Below are positions 1 through 11,051 of a stretch of 64,000 bases of DNA, in pieces. The stretch spans positions 47,783,417 to 47,847,416 of the forward strand of contig CM064426.1 in assembly GCA_032690845.1 (NCBI GenBank), given 5' to 3'. Under the pieces are notes generated by a model. It was given only the letters and a program-made list of their open reading frames with translations. It was not told the origin of the DNA and made no database searches. A program made the position numbers and the translations under genes. Each line of letters opens with the position of its first letter. The first letter of the stretch is position 1. Source of the DNA: Eleusine coracana subsp. coracana (taxonomy: Eukaryota; Streptophyta; Magnoliopsida; Poales; Poaceae).

Positions 1-695
1 TTCCAAATAGTGGAAGGAAGAGGGTGGCTTCCTAGCCTTGTACCTATGGATCTTGTAAGCACCTTTCCATGATATGAGAAGTATTTTCGTGCTCAAGATT
101 TCTCTCCTCCCTTGAATCCCGAAATTCCCTTTTTCCTATTTTTGGAGCTATTTTCGTGGTGATTTTTTATCTCACTTTTGGACGAATTGTTGGCCCAGAT
201 TTCTTGAGAAACTTGTTGCTAGGATGAGCTAGAACAATCCTCTATGGATCCTTGAACGATTCAATAGCTCTAGCACCTTCGATTTGAAGGATTTCTCAAG
301 TTTCCCCTTTTTGGTGTTCTTGGCACAAGATCTAAAATTCGTGATAATTTCTTGAGCCACTTGAGTTGATCTTATAGGATTAGGGTTGTGATGTGCTGAG
401 GATTCATTGGTCCAAATTTCGTGATTTTTGGAGTTCGTTTGATAAGGTTTTATAATTTTTCTTTACGGTTCGTTATTGCTGTTCTCAATCTGTCGGGCCC
501 GACCGGCAGTGCCGATGGCACCAACTGTCGATGGACCAGCAAGGACCAACAGTGTCGATGGTCACTGCCAATGACCAGACCAGCACTACCGGTCGCCTAG
601 ATCAGCACCGCCGATTGGCACTACCGATAAACTGATCGGTACTGCCGATTCTTCGTCAGGACAGCTCAGTTTTTGAGTCTTTTTTCTCCGTGTTT
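1..695 (+). repeat. SIRE-type Copia LTR-like sequence, left part
   Basis: Non-coding. From about 480 to 655 there are many short degenerate repeats of the form ACCGGCACTGCCGAT. The same kind of repeat resumes at 4775-4860, directly after the CACTA element, so 1-695 and 4702-5085 were one sequence before that insertion. The right part ends with a run of C after 'ATTCA', as many SIRE/Maximus-type Copia LTRs of grasses do (family knowledge). The LTR start lies outside the window or is not recognisable. No coding capacity is seen. The family call is an inference; the split by the CACTA element is seen directly. Confidence 0.45.
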
Positions 696-1289
696 CACTA
701 CCACAAAAACACATAAAGGAGACATTTTATTAGCGACGCCAAAAGGAATACCGTCACTAATTGGACTATTAGTGACGGTTATATCGAAACATGTCACTAG
801 TATTCATCCAGTTGACCTAATTAAGGCATAAATAGTGACACCAAATAAAACTACCCGTCACTAATAATATAGGTCAAACCTCAGAAAACACCGTCACTGA
901 TGGACTTTGATTTAGTGACGGAGCATTATATATTAGCGACGCTTTCTAATAACCCGTCACTGGTACTGCTTTTTAGTGACGGTGCATGGAAATCCGTCTC
1001 AAAATGCATGCAACGGCTGTTTAGAACCATGTCACTAAAAATCTATAGTGACGTGGCTTTCTACCCGTCGCTAAAACATGTGACGGCTGTTTAACATCAC
1101 ATCACTAAAAGTCTAAGTATAGTGACAGGTTCTTATTGTTTAGTACACATCCCTAACAGTCATACCAACTACTAAGTGTTTTAGTTTTTTTTGCTTTGCT
1201 ACTTGGAGCGGAACAAATTATTTTAACACTTTGAATGCAAAAGATTTTTAAAATCAACTAAATATATTAAACATTGCTAGTCTGATAGA

Positions 1290-1490
1290 GTATGGAATTC
1301 AGCCCATTTTGGCCCAATTCGCATCGTATCTATATTCTAGGCCGTTAGATTTAATTGAACGGCTGAGATGAAATAGATGTCCTATAAATAGCAGCCTCTT
1401 TGCTGAAACCCTAGCTAGTTTACTCTGTTCCCGCATACACACTGTCTATCGCTCTGTCTCCTGTTATCTCTACAATCTATTAATTGAGGT
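1290..1490 (+). promoter_or_regulatory. Captured plant promoter-like segment inside the CACTA element
   Basis: In order there are two GGCCCA/AGCCCA-type site-II-like motifs (about 1303-1320), a TATA box (CCTATAAATAGC at 1381), an AAACCCTAG telo-box (1406-1414), a CT-rich leader and a possible splice donor (GAG|GTACG near 1488). This arrangement is typical of growth- or ribosome-related plant promoters. It is unlike the repeats at the CACTA ends, so capture from a host gene is inferred. Activity cannot be judged from sequence. Confidence 0.5.
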
Positions 1491-2149
1491 ACGATCGTCC
1501 ACGTCGTATCCACAAAGTTAGAGATTGAATCCAAATTGGTTTTGTAACTTCTATATTATGTACCAAATTTCAAAAATCATAATTCCCACATCCGGAACTA
1601 AAATGAGTCAAACTCGGACTCTATCGCGTAGCGCTCGAAAAGTTCTACAACTTTGGTATTCAATAGAAATCCAGATTCCACAGTTTTGATTTCTAAATAT
1701 GCGATATAAAAATATTTGTTCTGATTCGGACTCCTCTGCGCAGGTCTCTGTGCAGACCCCATATCTCGTAGCTTCGTAGTCTAAATAATATGATCCATAT
1801 ATATTTCAAAAAGGTCTCAACGAGATTTACAACTTTTATGTTTTAACCTTTTCCATTAAAACAAGTCTTTAATTTCAAAATCGCGTTGTAATGTAATGCT
1901 ATTTCTAGACTCCGTGAATTGATTTTTTCTTCTGGATAAAGCTTCTAGAATATGGTAAAAAAAATATGATAAAATTATTACTTTTGACATATAAAATAAT
2001 ATACTAAGAAGCACCAATAGTAATACAAATATAGTCTTTCATATAAAAAATATCAATAATATTATATATATCTAATAATTATATTATATAAATAATTTAT
2101 ATTTAAATTATAAAAAATATTTTATTTTTTAAAATCCATAGCAACGCAC

Positions 2150-2700
2150 TTCCGGCGCATCTCGGCACATGCGGAGCCACGGACGAGCGGCAGCGGAGGT
2201 CGCCCGCGACCACGTCATGCTCTGCGGTGTCGTGCTGGACGTGGGCTACCGCGACAGCCTCGGCTGTGGCGAGGTGGGAGCATCCGCATCGTTCCAAGCA
2301 ACTGCAGGCTCCACCACACCGCCATGAGGTGCGGGGAGTGGTAGCCAGAGCTGGCCGTGACTTCGTCGGAGGAGGCGCATCGGAAGACGCCGCGAGAGCA
2401 GGTGGGCTGGCGCGTCGAGGAGCGTAGTGGGCTGGCGCGTCGAGGAGGGTGGTCTGCAGGCCGATCGGCTGCGGAGCATGAGCTTTGTGCTTCGCCACGG
2501 GCAGCCGCAACTTCATCGACTGCGGCGGCCACGTGCCCGCTACACGCCTGGACGGCAAGCTGGACTGGGGCGTGTCGGGCGACGAGCTCATTAGTTCAGC
2601 AAGTCCGCATCCTTCACGTTCACGATGACACCTCGGCGAGCTGGTGAGATTCGTCATTCCATGGCCACGTCAATCGCGTCACTGGACTATGCCTTCCTCT
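2150..2700 (+). pseudogene. GC-rich gene fragment carried by the CACTA element
   Basis: A sharply bounded GC-rich island inside an AT-rich element. Short plus-strand stretches have coding-like composition (for example a frame reading HVMLCGVVLDVGYRDS near 2212-2262), but no frame stays open and consistent across the island, and I do not recognise the family. Several overlapping frames on both strands are open because stops are rare in GC-rich DNA, and they should not be called genes. The most likely reading is a captured and decayed exon downstream of the promoter-like block at 1290-1490. Confidence 0.4.
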
Positions 2701-3184
2701 CGTGGTGAGATCCGTAACTAACGCCTCCTCTTCCTTCTAAGTTTTCATGTTGCCCACTAATTGTTTGATGAAATGCCGTGCTCATGTTGCTCTGGTTCCA
2801 GTTTGCTCTCGCCATGGCTGTTGGTTCTTGGAAGTTAGAGAGCTCCACTAGGCCTAGAACAGTCCTTTTGAATCGTGGTAGACTGGTAGACACGCACTGC
2901 TGCACTCATTGCTTTTACCTTCTGTATGTTCAAATTTTGTTCACATAATTGACCAAATAGTTCCTCAATTAACTGGAGCTTTTTGCCTATTACAAATGTC
3001 TACAAGTGCCCTTGCTTGCTTAGCATCCCAGTTCAGGCCTGAACCTTGCTATATTTGTGAACAATTACAAATGTCTACAAGTCATATTTTTGCTAAATTA
3101 ATAAAATATCTTGATCAGTGAAACCAACTTGATAAATCTTTATTTCATATGTTTCTTTGAAATCCTTTTGAGTATTAGTGTGAA

Positions 3185-3320
3185 TTGCATCTCCACCATT
3201 TCAGGACATTCTTTTGCTATTATGCTCTTGAGATCAATAATATGCATCTCCACCATTTCAAGTCATTCTTTTGCTATTATGCACTTGAGATCATGAATTG
3301 TATCTCCACCATTTCATGAC
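3185..3320. repeat. Short tandem repeat, about 57-bp unit
   Basis: The phrase GCATCTCCACCATTTCA followed by an ATTCTTTTGCTATTATGC stretch is repeated twice, with a third partial copy ending near 3320. It lies inside the CACTA element. Confidence 0.75.
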
Positions 3321-3556
3321 CACGAGCAGCAATGCTGGGACATGGGGTTATAGATGAGTTCTTTTTTCCTGTTTGTGCACTTTAGGAGGGTTGTGACAGC
3401 AAGAACATCAATGAACCCGGAGGTCAGCTCAGAGCAGCAAAGACAACAGCTAGCTTGATCAAGTTTCATAGCAGCACAAGGTATGCGTGTGTGGTTTTAG
3501 TCACTGCTTTATTGAAGTTTCTTCAGTCAATTGCTTTCTCATTGGATTCTTTGCTT

Positions 3557-3820
3557 CAGCATCCATCTATCAAAAGAAGCTGGTCTATTATTTAACAAAA
3601 ATAGTACTATTTTATATAGAAAACATTTCATTCTGATTTGCAATAACAGAAGAGAGGTGTTTGTTATCTGGTTTTATTTTGGATTTCTCAGCATCCATCT
3701 ATCAAAGAAGCTAGTCTATTATTTAACAAAAACAGTACTATTTTATATAGAAGACATTTCATTCTGATTTGCAATAACAGAAGAGAGGTGTTTGTTATCT
3801 GGTTTTATTTTGGATTTCTT
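3557..3820. repeat. Tandem duplication, about 132-bp unit, two copies
   Basis: The unit starting CAGCATCCATCTATCAAA occurs at 3557-3688 and again at 3689-3820 with only a few differences. It lies inside the CACTA element. The near identity shows a duplication much younger than the rest of the interior. Confidence 0.85.
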
Positions 3821-4701
3821 AACCTGAGGATCCTAAACCATGTCTGGTTTCATTATGATCTGCAATAATAGAACATCATTGCTAAATATTCTTCTTAGCT
3901 GAAGTGCTGATGTAATTTTCTCATATAGTGTAAATGAGGGCCAGTCACAGTACAAATTAGTAGTGTCTTGATTACAATGGCATGACTGGTTTGCTGCTAC
4001 TTGCACATTAATATAGCACTATTCATGTCATAACATTCTGATTCATTCACACTTTATTGACATTCATGGTTGTTTGTAGGTCTGTTGGTGCTTAAGCTGC
4101 AGGACCAGGAATGTGTGGGCTACGACTTGTAATTTTGTGTTGTGTGGGCTCTTGAACGACTTTCTGAGTTTTTTTTTTGTCTGGATGGATGTAAACTGAA
4201 TAATTTGAATAGCTTAGTAGGCCTATGTTTTTAATTTTGTATACACTGTCTTGCAAGTGGATGGTATATGAGAATGAACTGATGTAATAGTTTCAAAAGA
4301 AATCCTGGGATAGCTGTTCTGTAGCATTTTTTTTTTGTTTTCAATGTATATCATCAGAGACGGGTTTTTGGAATATGCGTCACTGATGTTGATCCTCTAT
4401 GCGACGGTTATGGAGTTTCACGCACTGAAGATGCTCATTTAGTGACGATTTTTTTCAAAATGAGTCTCTGATAAATATCAACAGCGACGGCTTACAGATC
4501 ATTATGAGACCGGATGGGACACACGTCAGTAATAACCCTAAAGACGAGTATTGGGCAACCGTCACTTTGAATATTAGTGACGATGGAGAAATCCGTCACA
4601 AAAGACCGACTATTAGTGATGCGTTACATGTGACGGGGCTGATTCTCGTCACTAATGGCATTAAAACCCTGTCACTAATTAGCCTTTCTGTGGTAGTGTT
4701 T

Positions 4702-5085
4702 TGTGTCTTGGTTTACCACTTTCGTTAATTGTTTTCTGTGTGATTTTTAACTAGATTTGTGTCTTGGTTATATTCGACCAACAGCTACAACCGGCACTGC
4801 CGATGGTGTCAACCGGCACTGCTGATGGCTGTGATCGGTACTTCCGATGGTAGACCAGTAAGGTGATTTTGTGCGTGCTTCTTCGTCTGTTTTAAGTCTT
4901 TGTTGTTCTCTCTTGTTTCTGCTGTGTTTCGCTATTGTTGATCACACCTAGGGTTAGCACATCACAAGTTGGTGATTCGGTTAGAGGTTGGTTTGGGTTG
5001 TAATTGGGACATAGGCCAAGTTCTCTTAGAGAATTTTGATTGGCTCCCATTCACCCCCCCCCTCTGGTCACCTTCTCGGTCCTTT
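4702..5085 (+). repeat. SIRE-type Copia LTR-like sequence, right part
   Basis: It continues the sequence interrupted at 695. The ACCGGCACTGCCGAT repeats recur at 4778-4860, followed by an AT-rich stretch and ATTCACCCCCCCCC at about 5050-5063. A C-run after ATTCA near the LTR end is a family trait of SIRE-like Copia elements. The exact 3' end and any primer-binding site are not visible, because the sequence passes into the intron-like start of the transposase pseudogene. Confidence 0.45.
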
Positions 5086-6473
5086 ATTTATAGTACTATT
5101 TTATTTTTTATTCATCATATATGTATGCTAATTGTTTTACTATTTTTAATTGTAGGTGACTGAACAAAAATGGTGGGTGGTTTCAGGATGACATTGAGGT
5201 CCTTGTCATTATTTTACCCACGAGGCAGGTCCGAGGAAGCTAACGGGTCCAGGTGGTGTAAATGGAAAGCTGGAGGCAAGGCACCAATGAGAGGTGGACG
5301 TGCAGGTGGAGGGAAAGGAGGAGCCAGGGGTGGAGGTAGAGTTGGAGCAAGGTCGCCGTCGCCGGTACCTGCGTCATCGTCGTCGTCGGAGGAGGAGGAG
5401 GAGGAGACGGAGGAGGAGGAGAGGTAGGAGACGAAGGAGGAGGACACCAAGGAGGGAGAGGTGCAGCAAGGGTAGCACCAGGCCGAGGATAGTGACGGGG
5501 AGGTGTAGGAGGCAGGGGGTTCACAGTCGTCGGCAGGAGGGATATGGTTGCGAGGTCCATCACAACTCCCACAGCGACCGATTCCTCTCGAGAGACGGCC
5601 GATGATTCAGCCCCTCACTCACGATGGAGCTAGGTAACAAACTAATCTTACAATTTGTCATTATATTTTTATTTCATATATGCAAACTAATAATTTTCTT
5701 TATCACTTGGACAGGGGTTGGAAGACGACCATTGGAGGCGACCACAATCGCAATTGTCTACCATCATAGGGATTCTTTGCAGGTGCCACTACCCTGGCTT
5801 GGTTGTGCACGGCCCAGTGACTGAGCCGGCCAACACGTGGGATGACTACACCACCTGCCCCGATGCATGAGATTTGGAGGGCAGGATCTTCAACAACAAG
5901 GCGGATCCGGTGGTGAAAAAGTTGTGGGTAAGAATTTCTTGTGCTCCATTGGTTATTACTTTGCATTATTTGGATGTTGTTGAAATAATGACATGATACA
6001 TCTCATTTGTATGCAGGATTTCTTCACATGCGAGCCAGGATATAAGGACCATGCAGATGCTCAGATTCGTAGAGGATGTCGGAAACTGGTGAAGGACATG
6101 CATTACCAGGCATGCATCCAGGCAATTGTGGACTACAACGCCCAACACCTTGAAGTGATGATCAAATAAGAGCAGGCAAGGACTATGAACCTCACCCGGG
6201 AACAATACCTATAGGTAACTATAAAAGGCTCACACATGCATTTGAGATTTTGTACTGTTGTTTTGTGGCTCACACTTCATGACGTGTAGGTGCCTGTGTT
6301 GTGGATTGCTCAAAATCTTCAGTGCTGGGAGCGTATCGTGGCTAAGTGGATTGACCTCCAATGGGAGGAGTAGCACAATGCTTGCCAGGAGCGTAGGCTG
6401 ATGACGCAAGGTGCACCCCACCATCACGGCCGCCTCACCCTTAGCGAGTATGCGTCTAGATGGGTACGTAAAT

Positions 6474-9360
6474 TCACCAGTATAATACCCGTGCTAACGC
6501 TACGACGATTAAATCAAAAGACAATACATAATAATCCATCATAATGAGATAGATTTAAAACCCAAATAGTCATCATACTGATGAATACATGATCTCATGC
6601 ACAAAATACATCACAGCTTTTTTTTCTTCTCTCAAACCATCTAAATTTTGATGCTTAAGAAACTCCTGAATGACATAAGGGGTATTGTTTTCACATTCAT
6701 TCTCATTGTACTTCAATACATTTGCCTTAGTATATTCACATCATAGTCAAAAAAATATTTATATTTATTCTAAAAATACTTCATCTTGCTTCAAGGACAA
6801 CAAAAACAGAAAAAAATAGATGACTCAAATTAATCATATCAAATATAAATTTGCAGTACAAACAGATGCTATAAATTTTACAGAAATGAATACTCCAATG
6901 TTCGATGATCTACACGAAGAAAACATTGTCACACATGCAGTAACTTCTTTAGAGGCTTCCATTCCAAGCTCTCTTAAAGTTGACACAAGGTGGCTTCCAG
7001 TGTCTCATGAATGCAGTTCTCATTATCTGAGATCCCATTATGTACATTTCCAACCAGGAAGTACACAAAAAGAAGCGCCAAAACTTACTTACTGAATCCT
7101 GCAAAGACAAGACAAGAATAACTCGCAATGTTAGCAATTAGCTAAACATGCAACTCCAAAACATGACATTAGCTCACGGTCCATACCCATGAAAAATATA
7201 CCAGAGGGTCACAGGCGCATCATCATTCCCTACAGCCATATCTAGCATGGTGGTGCAACCATCTTCACAACTCCCTATTCAAAACACCTCGAAAACATTT
7301 AACACCAGTCACAAGACAAATTATCCAGAGAAATAAGGTCTGTCATCAATCATTTTTTCATGAATTCATTTTTGAACACAAATCATGCAATTCATATTTT
7401 AACTGAATTAAGTGCATGTCAGTCTTCAATTGTCCTTCATCCTTCATGTCCAATCGTAATACACAAAAAAGAAAATATCAAAACCTGTAGGAAAGTGAAT
7501 AGCTGAAAGTCAAGAAAAATGTATGGCTCATGTAGCTAGTTCAGAATTTAGATATATTCATAAGTGCACAAATCAGAATACACTTCGCTTATTAATCACC
7601 ATAGAACAACCCAGATACATGATAAGAAAATTGTAACTCATTCTAGTAGATATATAGAATGAACAGATGATTCAGATAGCTTCCCAAACTGCAACTGAGT
7701 AAGTCACAACACAACCAGCCGTAGAGAGTAATCATTTTAGAGACATATAGTAATCAAGTCCGCCTTTTAATTTAGATGAGTTAGCAAACATCACCAAAAA
7801 TAGCTGCTATTGTGCAGTTGAAACTGCCCACACTGGCATATAATTTTCAGATAAATTGAATTATTTAAAAAGAAACCATATAATAAAACCTTATGTTACA
7901 GTACTTTTGACATGAATCTCAAGAGAAAATGTAATGCATGGGATTTCAGAGTTATACCATGAGTCACAGAAAAAGATATTTAACTACTAATCTGCGGTGT
8001 AGAAACCAAAGAGAAGCACCAAGAAAAATTCATGAAGCACTTGAATATCAGAAAAAAAGATATTTAACTACTAATCTTAGGTTACTAATTGGCGATTGCC
8101 TCAAACTAAATTCATCTATAATCATCAGGAGACTAATTGGTCATTAGCAGTCATGCTAGGAACACGAATTTGCTGTAGATTGGAACAATCTTAGAACTCC
8201 ACGAATTTCCTCTCTCCCTCTTTTCTTCTTTCTCCCTTCTTCCCTGTTCCTTCTCTTCCCTGCACCACACGCACACCTCCAATACTACCAATCTAACCGC
8301 ACAGGCACACAACAACTGTGGCAAGCATCAGCAAGATGCCTGACGCCCTGACCTTTCTCCTTCCCAGCTCCCGGCGCCCAGCCAATTAGTTGTTGTTTTT
8401 CCTCCAAAAAAAAAACAGCACCAGGAGGAAGCAGCGAGGCGGCAACAACCAATTACCATCCGTAGCAATGGTGGGTTGAAGGGGATGGCATGAGGATATT
8501 TTGAATATTGAAGAAAAATGATATAAGAGAAATACCAGGAAGAGGAATCAATCCAGGCTTCTCCTTCAACACCTGTGAGCATGAGTCGTCGGATCGGATC
8601 TGGGGGAGCTCTGAGGTCAACTCCATGGCCTATGTGTACGGAATGGAGTGCCCTATTACAGTTGTGACTGTGGCTAGAATGGAAAGCAAGGGAGAGGTCA
8701 CGCACCTGCGCACACGGGAGATTATAGATCTCCCGGAGGAGACGTTGCTCCTGGTGCAGGGGAGCATCCTGGCGTGGGTGAGCGTTCTGTCCTGGCGCGA
8801 AGGATGAGGCAGCGAGGGCGAGCATTCCCATTTGCAGCGTGGAGAAGGTACTCCATTCTACACGGCTGCCTCGTTCGTGGTAGCGACGATGACGACGAAC
8901 GACGTCCGGGAATGCTCATCCATGGTGAAGTCCTGAGAAGTGGATGTTCCTCTGGACGACGGTTCATCATCGAAAGCGTCGCTCCTCCGGGCCCTGGTTC
9001 GTCGGCGGCGACGGTGCTCCAAGCTCCGGCATTTTTTTTTTTGAAAACGGCTCCGGCGTTTTGTTTTCAAGTTTCAAGATTTATTTTTTTCTTTTTGAGA
9101 TCAAGGCTGGCGGCGGTTCGATCGCGGGTCTTGGAGTCGTGGGAGGGGGTTGTCGAACCACAGAGGACGATCCAAACGATATTGGCTGTTGGATATGAGT
9201 AAGTTGGACATTGAAGACATCTCAGCCATTTATTTTGAGTATAAGGGATTCTCTAGGTGCACAAAGTTGGGTGAGTGGATGAAAGATTATCTCTGTTGGG
9301 TACAATAAGCTGGGTGGAGATAGAAAAGAATAAACTGGTGCATTGGGGTATAGATATAGA
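6474..9360 (+). mobile_element. Possible Helitron in a pseudogene intron
   Basis: Right after the splice donor at 6464 the sequence TCACCAGTATAATACCCGTG begins. It resembles the 5' terminus of many grass Helitrons, which start with TC and contain TATAATACCCGTGC (family knowledge). A plausible but imperfect 3' end is GGGTATAGATATAG near 9345-9358; the usual CTRR end and its hairpin are not clear. The interior is non-coding AT-rich DNA up to about 8160, then a pyrimidine-rich stretch and GC-rich segments (8560-9200) that may be captured exons of unrecognised origin. No Rep/helicase is present. Confidence 0.38.
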
Positions 9361-9374
9361 TTTCTTCATTCAAA

Positions 9375-9484
9375 TCTCAATACTACATAAATTCTAACCA
9401 TCTTGCTCAACTCTCAATACTACATAAATTCTAACCATCTTGTTCAACCCTCAATACTACATAACTTCTAATCATTTTACTCAT
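9375..9484. repeat. Short tandem repeat, about 37-bp unit, three copies
   Basis: Three successive copies of TCAATACTACATAAATTCTA followed by ACCATCTTG(C/T)TCAAC-like sequence, slightly diverged, just upstream of the splice acceptor at 9495. Confidence 0.8.
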
Positions 9485-10372
9485 TTGTTTCGTAGTCCAA
9501 CTCACATGGTGGCCAGGCTTGTGGCCAATTCAAGACATGGGCTATGGCCCACAAGGGCAAGGCGACGTCCGACGTCAACTACAACCCGAAGGACCCACCA
9601 GAGGCCTACAACAATGCTAGTATTCACAACCGTCTCACTGAGTACACGTCCATGCAACAGGAGTTCCATGGGCCCGAATACGATCCAAGGGTGGAGGACC
9701 TTGATGCAGAGATTGTCATGAGGGTGGGAGGAGGCAACAAGCACGGGCGTTACTAGATTTGCGACAGCACCATCGACACGGCCAGTACACCCTCTCTCCC
9801 AGATCCAAGCGAGGAGCACGAGCTCGAGCCTCACTGTACGCTCCCGGCCAACCACTACACACGCTCAGATGGAGGTGCTTCGGGTATATTTCAGTTTTAT
9901 TTGTTATTCATTTATTTTGACAACGTTGGTTCTCCATTGTAACATTCGAGACAAATATTATAGGCCCCGCTGGAACAAGAGAAGCTGTGATGAGAGGAGA
10001 CTAAATGGAACATGCTAGCCCAAAGATAGGCAGTCCAAGCCGACCGACAAAGGGTGCGAGCCGCCCAACAATAGATTGAGGCTGACCGACAGGCGATTGC
10101 AGCCATCGGTAGAGGGTGGAGGACATGTGTCGCTAGATGCATAGTATGGGCGAGAAAATGGGTCAGCCTATCCCACCGATGAAATATACTCCAACTCCAA
10201 TCCCTACTCCACCTCCTCTAGCGAGTACTCCTGTAAGTGAATTTACTTATCTTGTCACTTTACACTATCATTTCCTATCTAGTGACCAAGCTTTACTTTA
10301 GAGCAAACTATACTTTGTTTAGACCAAACCATCCTTTTAGCAACATTTCATACTCTATTATGGGCAGCATAG

Positions 10373-11003
10373 TGTGACATCCCAGTGTCACTTTGTCCTA
10401 ATGATATGTCATCTCACTTAATCTACATGCCCAAGAGAACATTAATGGACTTAAGATTAAATAAGAGATCAGAAATAAGAATAAATTGAGCCCAATTAAT
10501 AGAAATAAAGGGAGATCACAAACCCAAGTAATTTCAACAGAAGTGTACCAATATTTTTACAAAATCATGATGGGCATATAAAAAGGGAATTTTAAGGAAT
10601 TTACCAGGATTTTTGGTAAAGGTTTAATAACTGGGAAAATTCAGAGAAAGCAGAAAAACAGAGTTCGGTGTGGAATTTTTATAAATTTTTGGAGGAAGAA
10701 TTCCAGAAAAAGTTCTATATTAAAGTTGCTCACAATATTGTTCTACATAACCACAAAAATTTGCAGTCCAATCAAAATTCACGAAGATCTCCAATTGACT
10801 CGAACAGTAAGTCTTTGGGAGAGAGAGGAATGGGTTTGACATTTCGTCAAACATCTATAGGGCGGCGGGCCACCGGGCAGTGGCAGCGGCGTTCCGGCGC
10901 CCATACCGCCGATGGCGAGTAGCTGGCCGCCCCGTCCTTCACCATTTACACCACCGTCCTCGCGCTCGGTCGTGGCAGACCGCCATTGAGTTCTCTTCCT
11001 CCC

Positions 11004-11051
<48 letters not shown>

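Larger units (their letters stand above)
696..4698. mobile_element. Non-autonomous CACTA (En/Spm) DNA transposon
   Basis: The ends are perfect CACTA type: CACTACCACAAAAAC at 696 and the inverted CACTACCACAGAAAG at 4698. They are flanked by the 3-bp target duplication TTT (693-695 and 4699-4701). Both subterminal zones (about 725-1130 and 4345-4690) are packed with short repeats around TAGTGACGG in both orientations, the usual TNPA-type binding repeats of this superfamily. The interior has no TNPD or TNPA transposase, so the element would need proteins in trans. It carries a promoter-like block (1290-1490), a GC-rich coding-like fragment (2150-2700) and internal tandem duplications. Seen: TIRs, TSD, subterminal repeats. 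Inferred: non-autonomy and sequence capture. Confidence 0.93.
5170..10232 (+). pseudogene. Transposase_24-type (plant Ptta/En/Spm) pseudogene, multi-exon
   Basis: Exons are inferred from GT..AG borders at about 5170-5633, 5715-5927, 6017-6214, 6290-6463, 9496-9883 and 9964-10232. The first exon encodes a Gly/Arg-rich then acidic low-complexity N-terminus. Exon 3 reads RGCRKLVKDMHYQACIQAI, exon 4 reads CWERIVAKWIDLQW and ends with a His-His, GRLTLSEYASRW stretch, and exon 5 reads SNSHGGQACGQF then MAHKGKATSDVNYNPKD and VMRVGGGNKHGRY. These match the conserved blocks of the grass Transposase_24 family as I know it, including the Gln/Arg-rich coiled tail before a Pro-rich end (exon 6). In-frame stops (for example after VMIK near 6167, at 6212, in the WEE-HNAC stretch near 6372, and after GRY at 9754) show it is dead. 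The fourth listed intron (6464-9495, 3.0 kb) is swollen by inserted DNA, and a Tekay-like element landed just downstream at 10373. Confidence 0.78.

Noticed and set aside
5294..5605. Arg-rich 103-codon frame and its Pro/Ser-rich mirror
   Set aside because: Alternative frames of a GAG/CGT-rich low-complexity exon of the transposase pseudogene.
8328..9202. Overlapping frames of up to 167 codons on both strands
   Set aside because: No recognisable domain, frames overlap heavily, and the region is inside a probable transposon in an intron.
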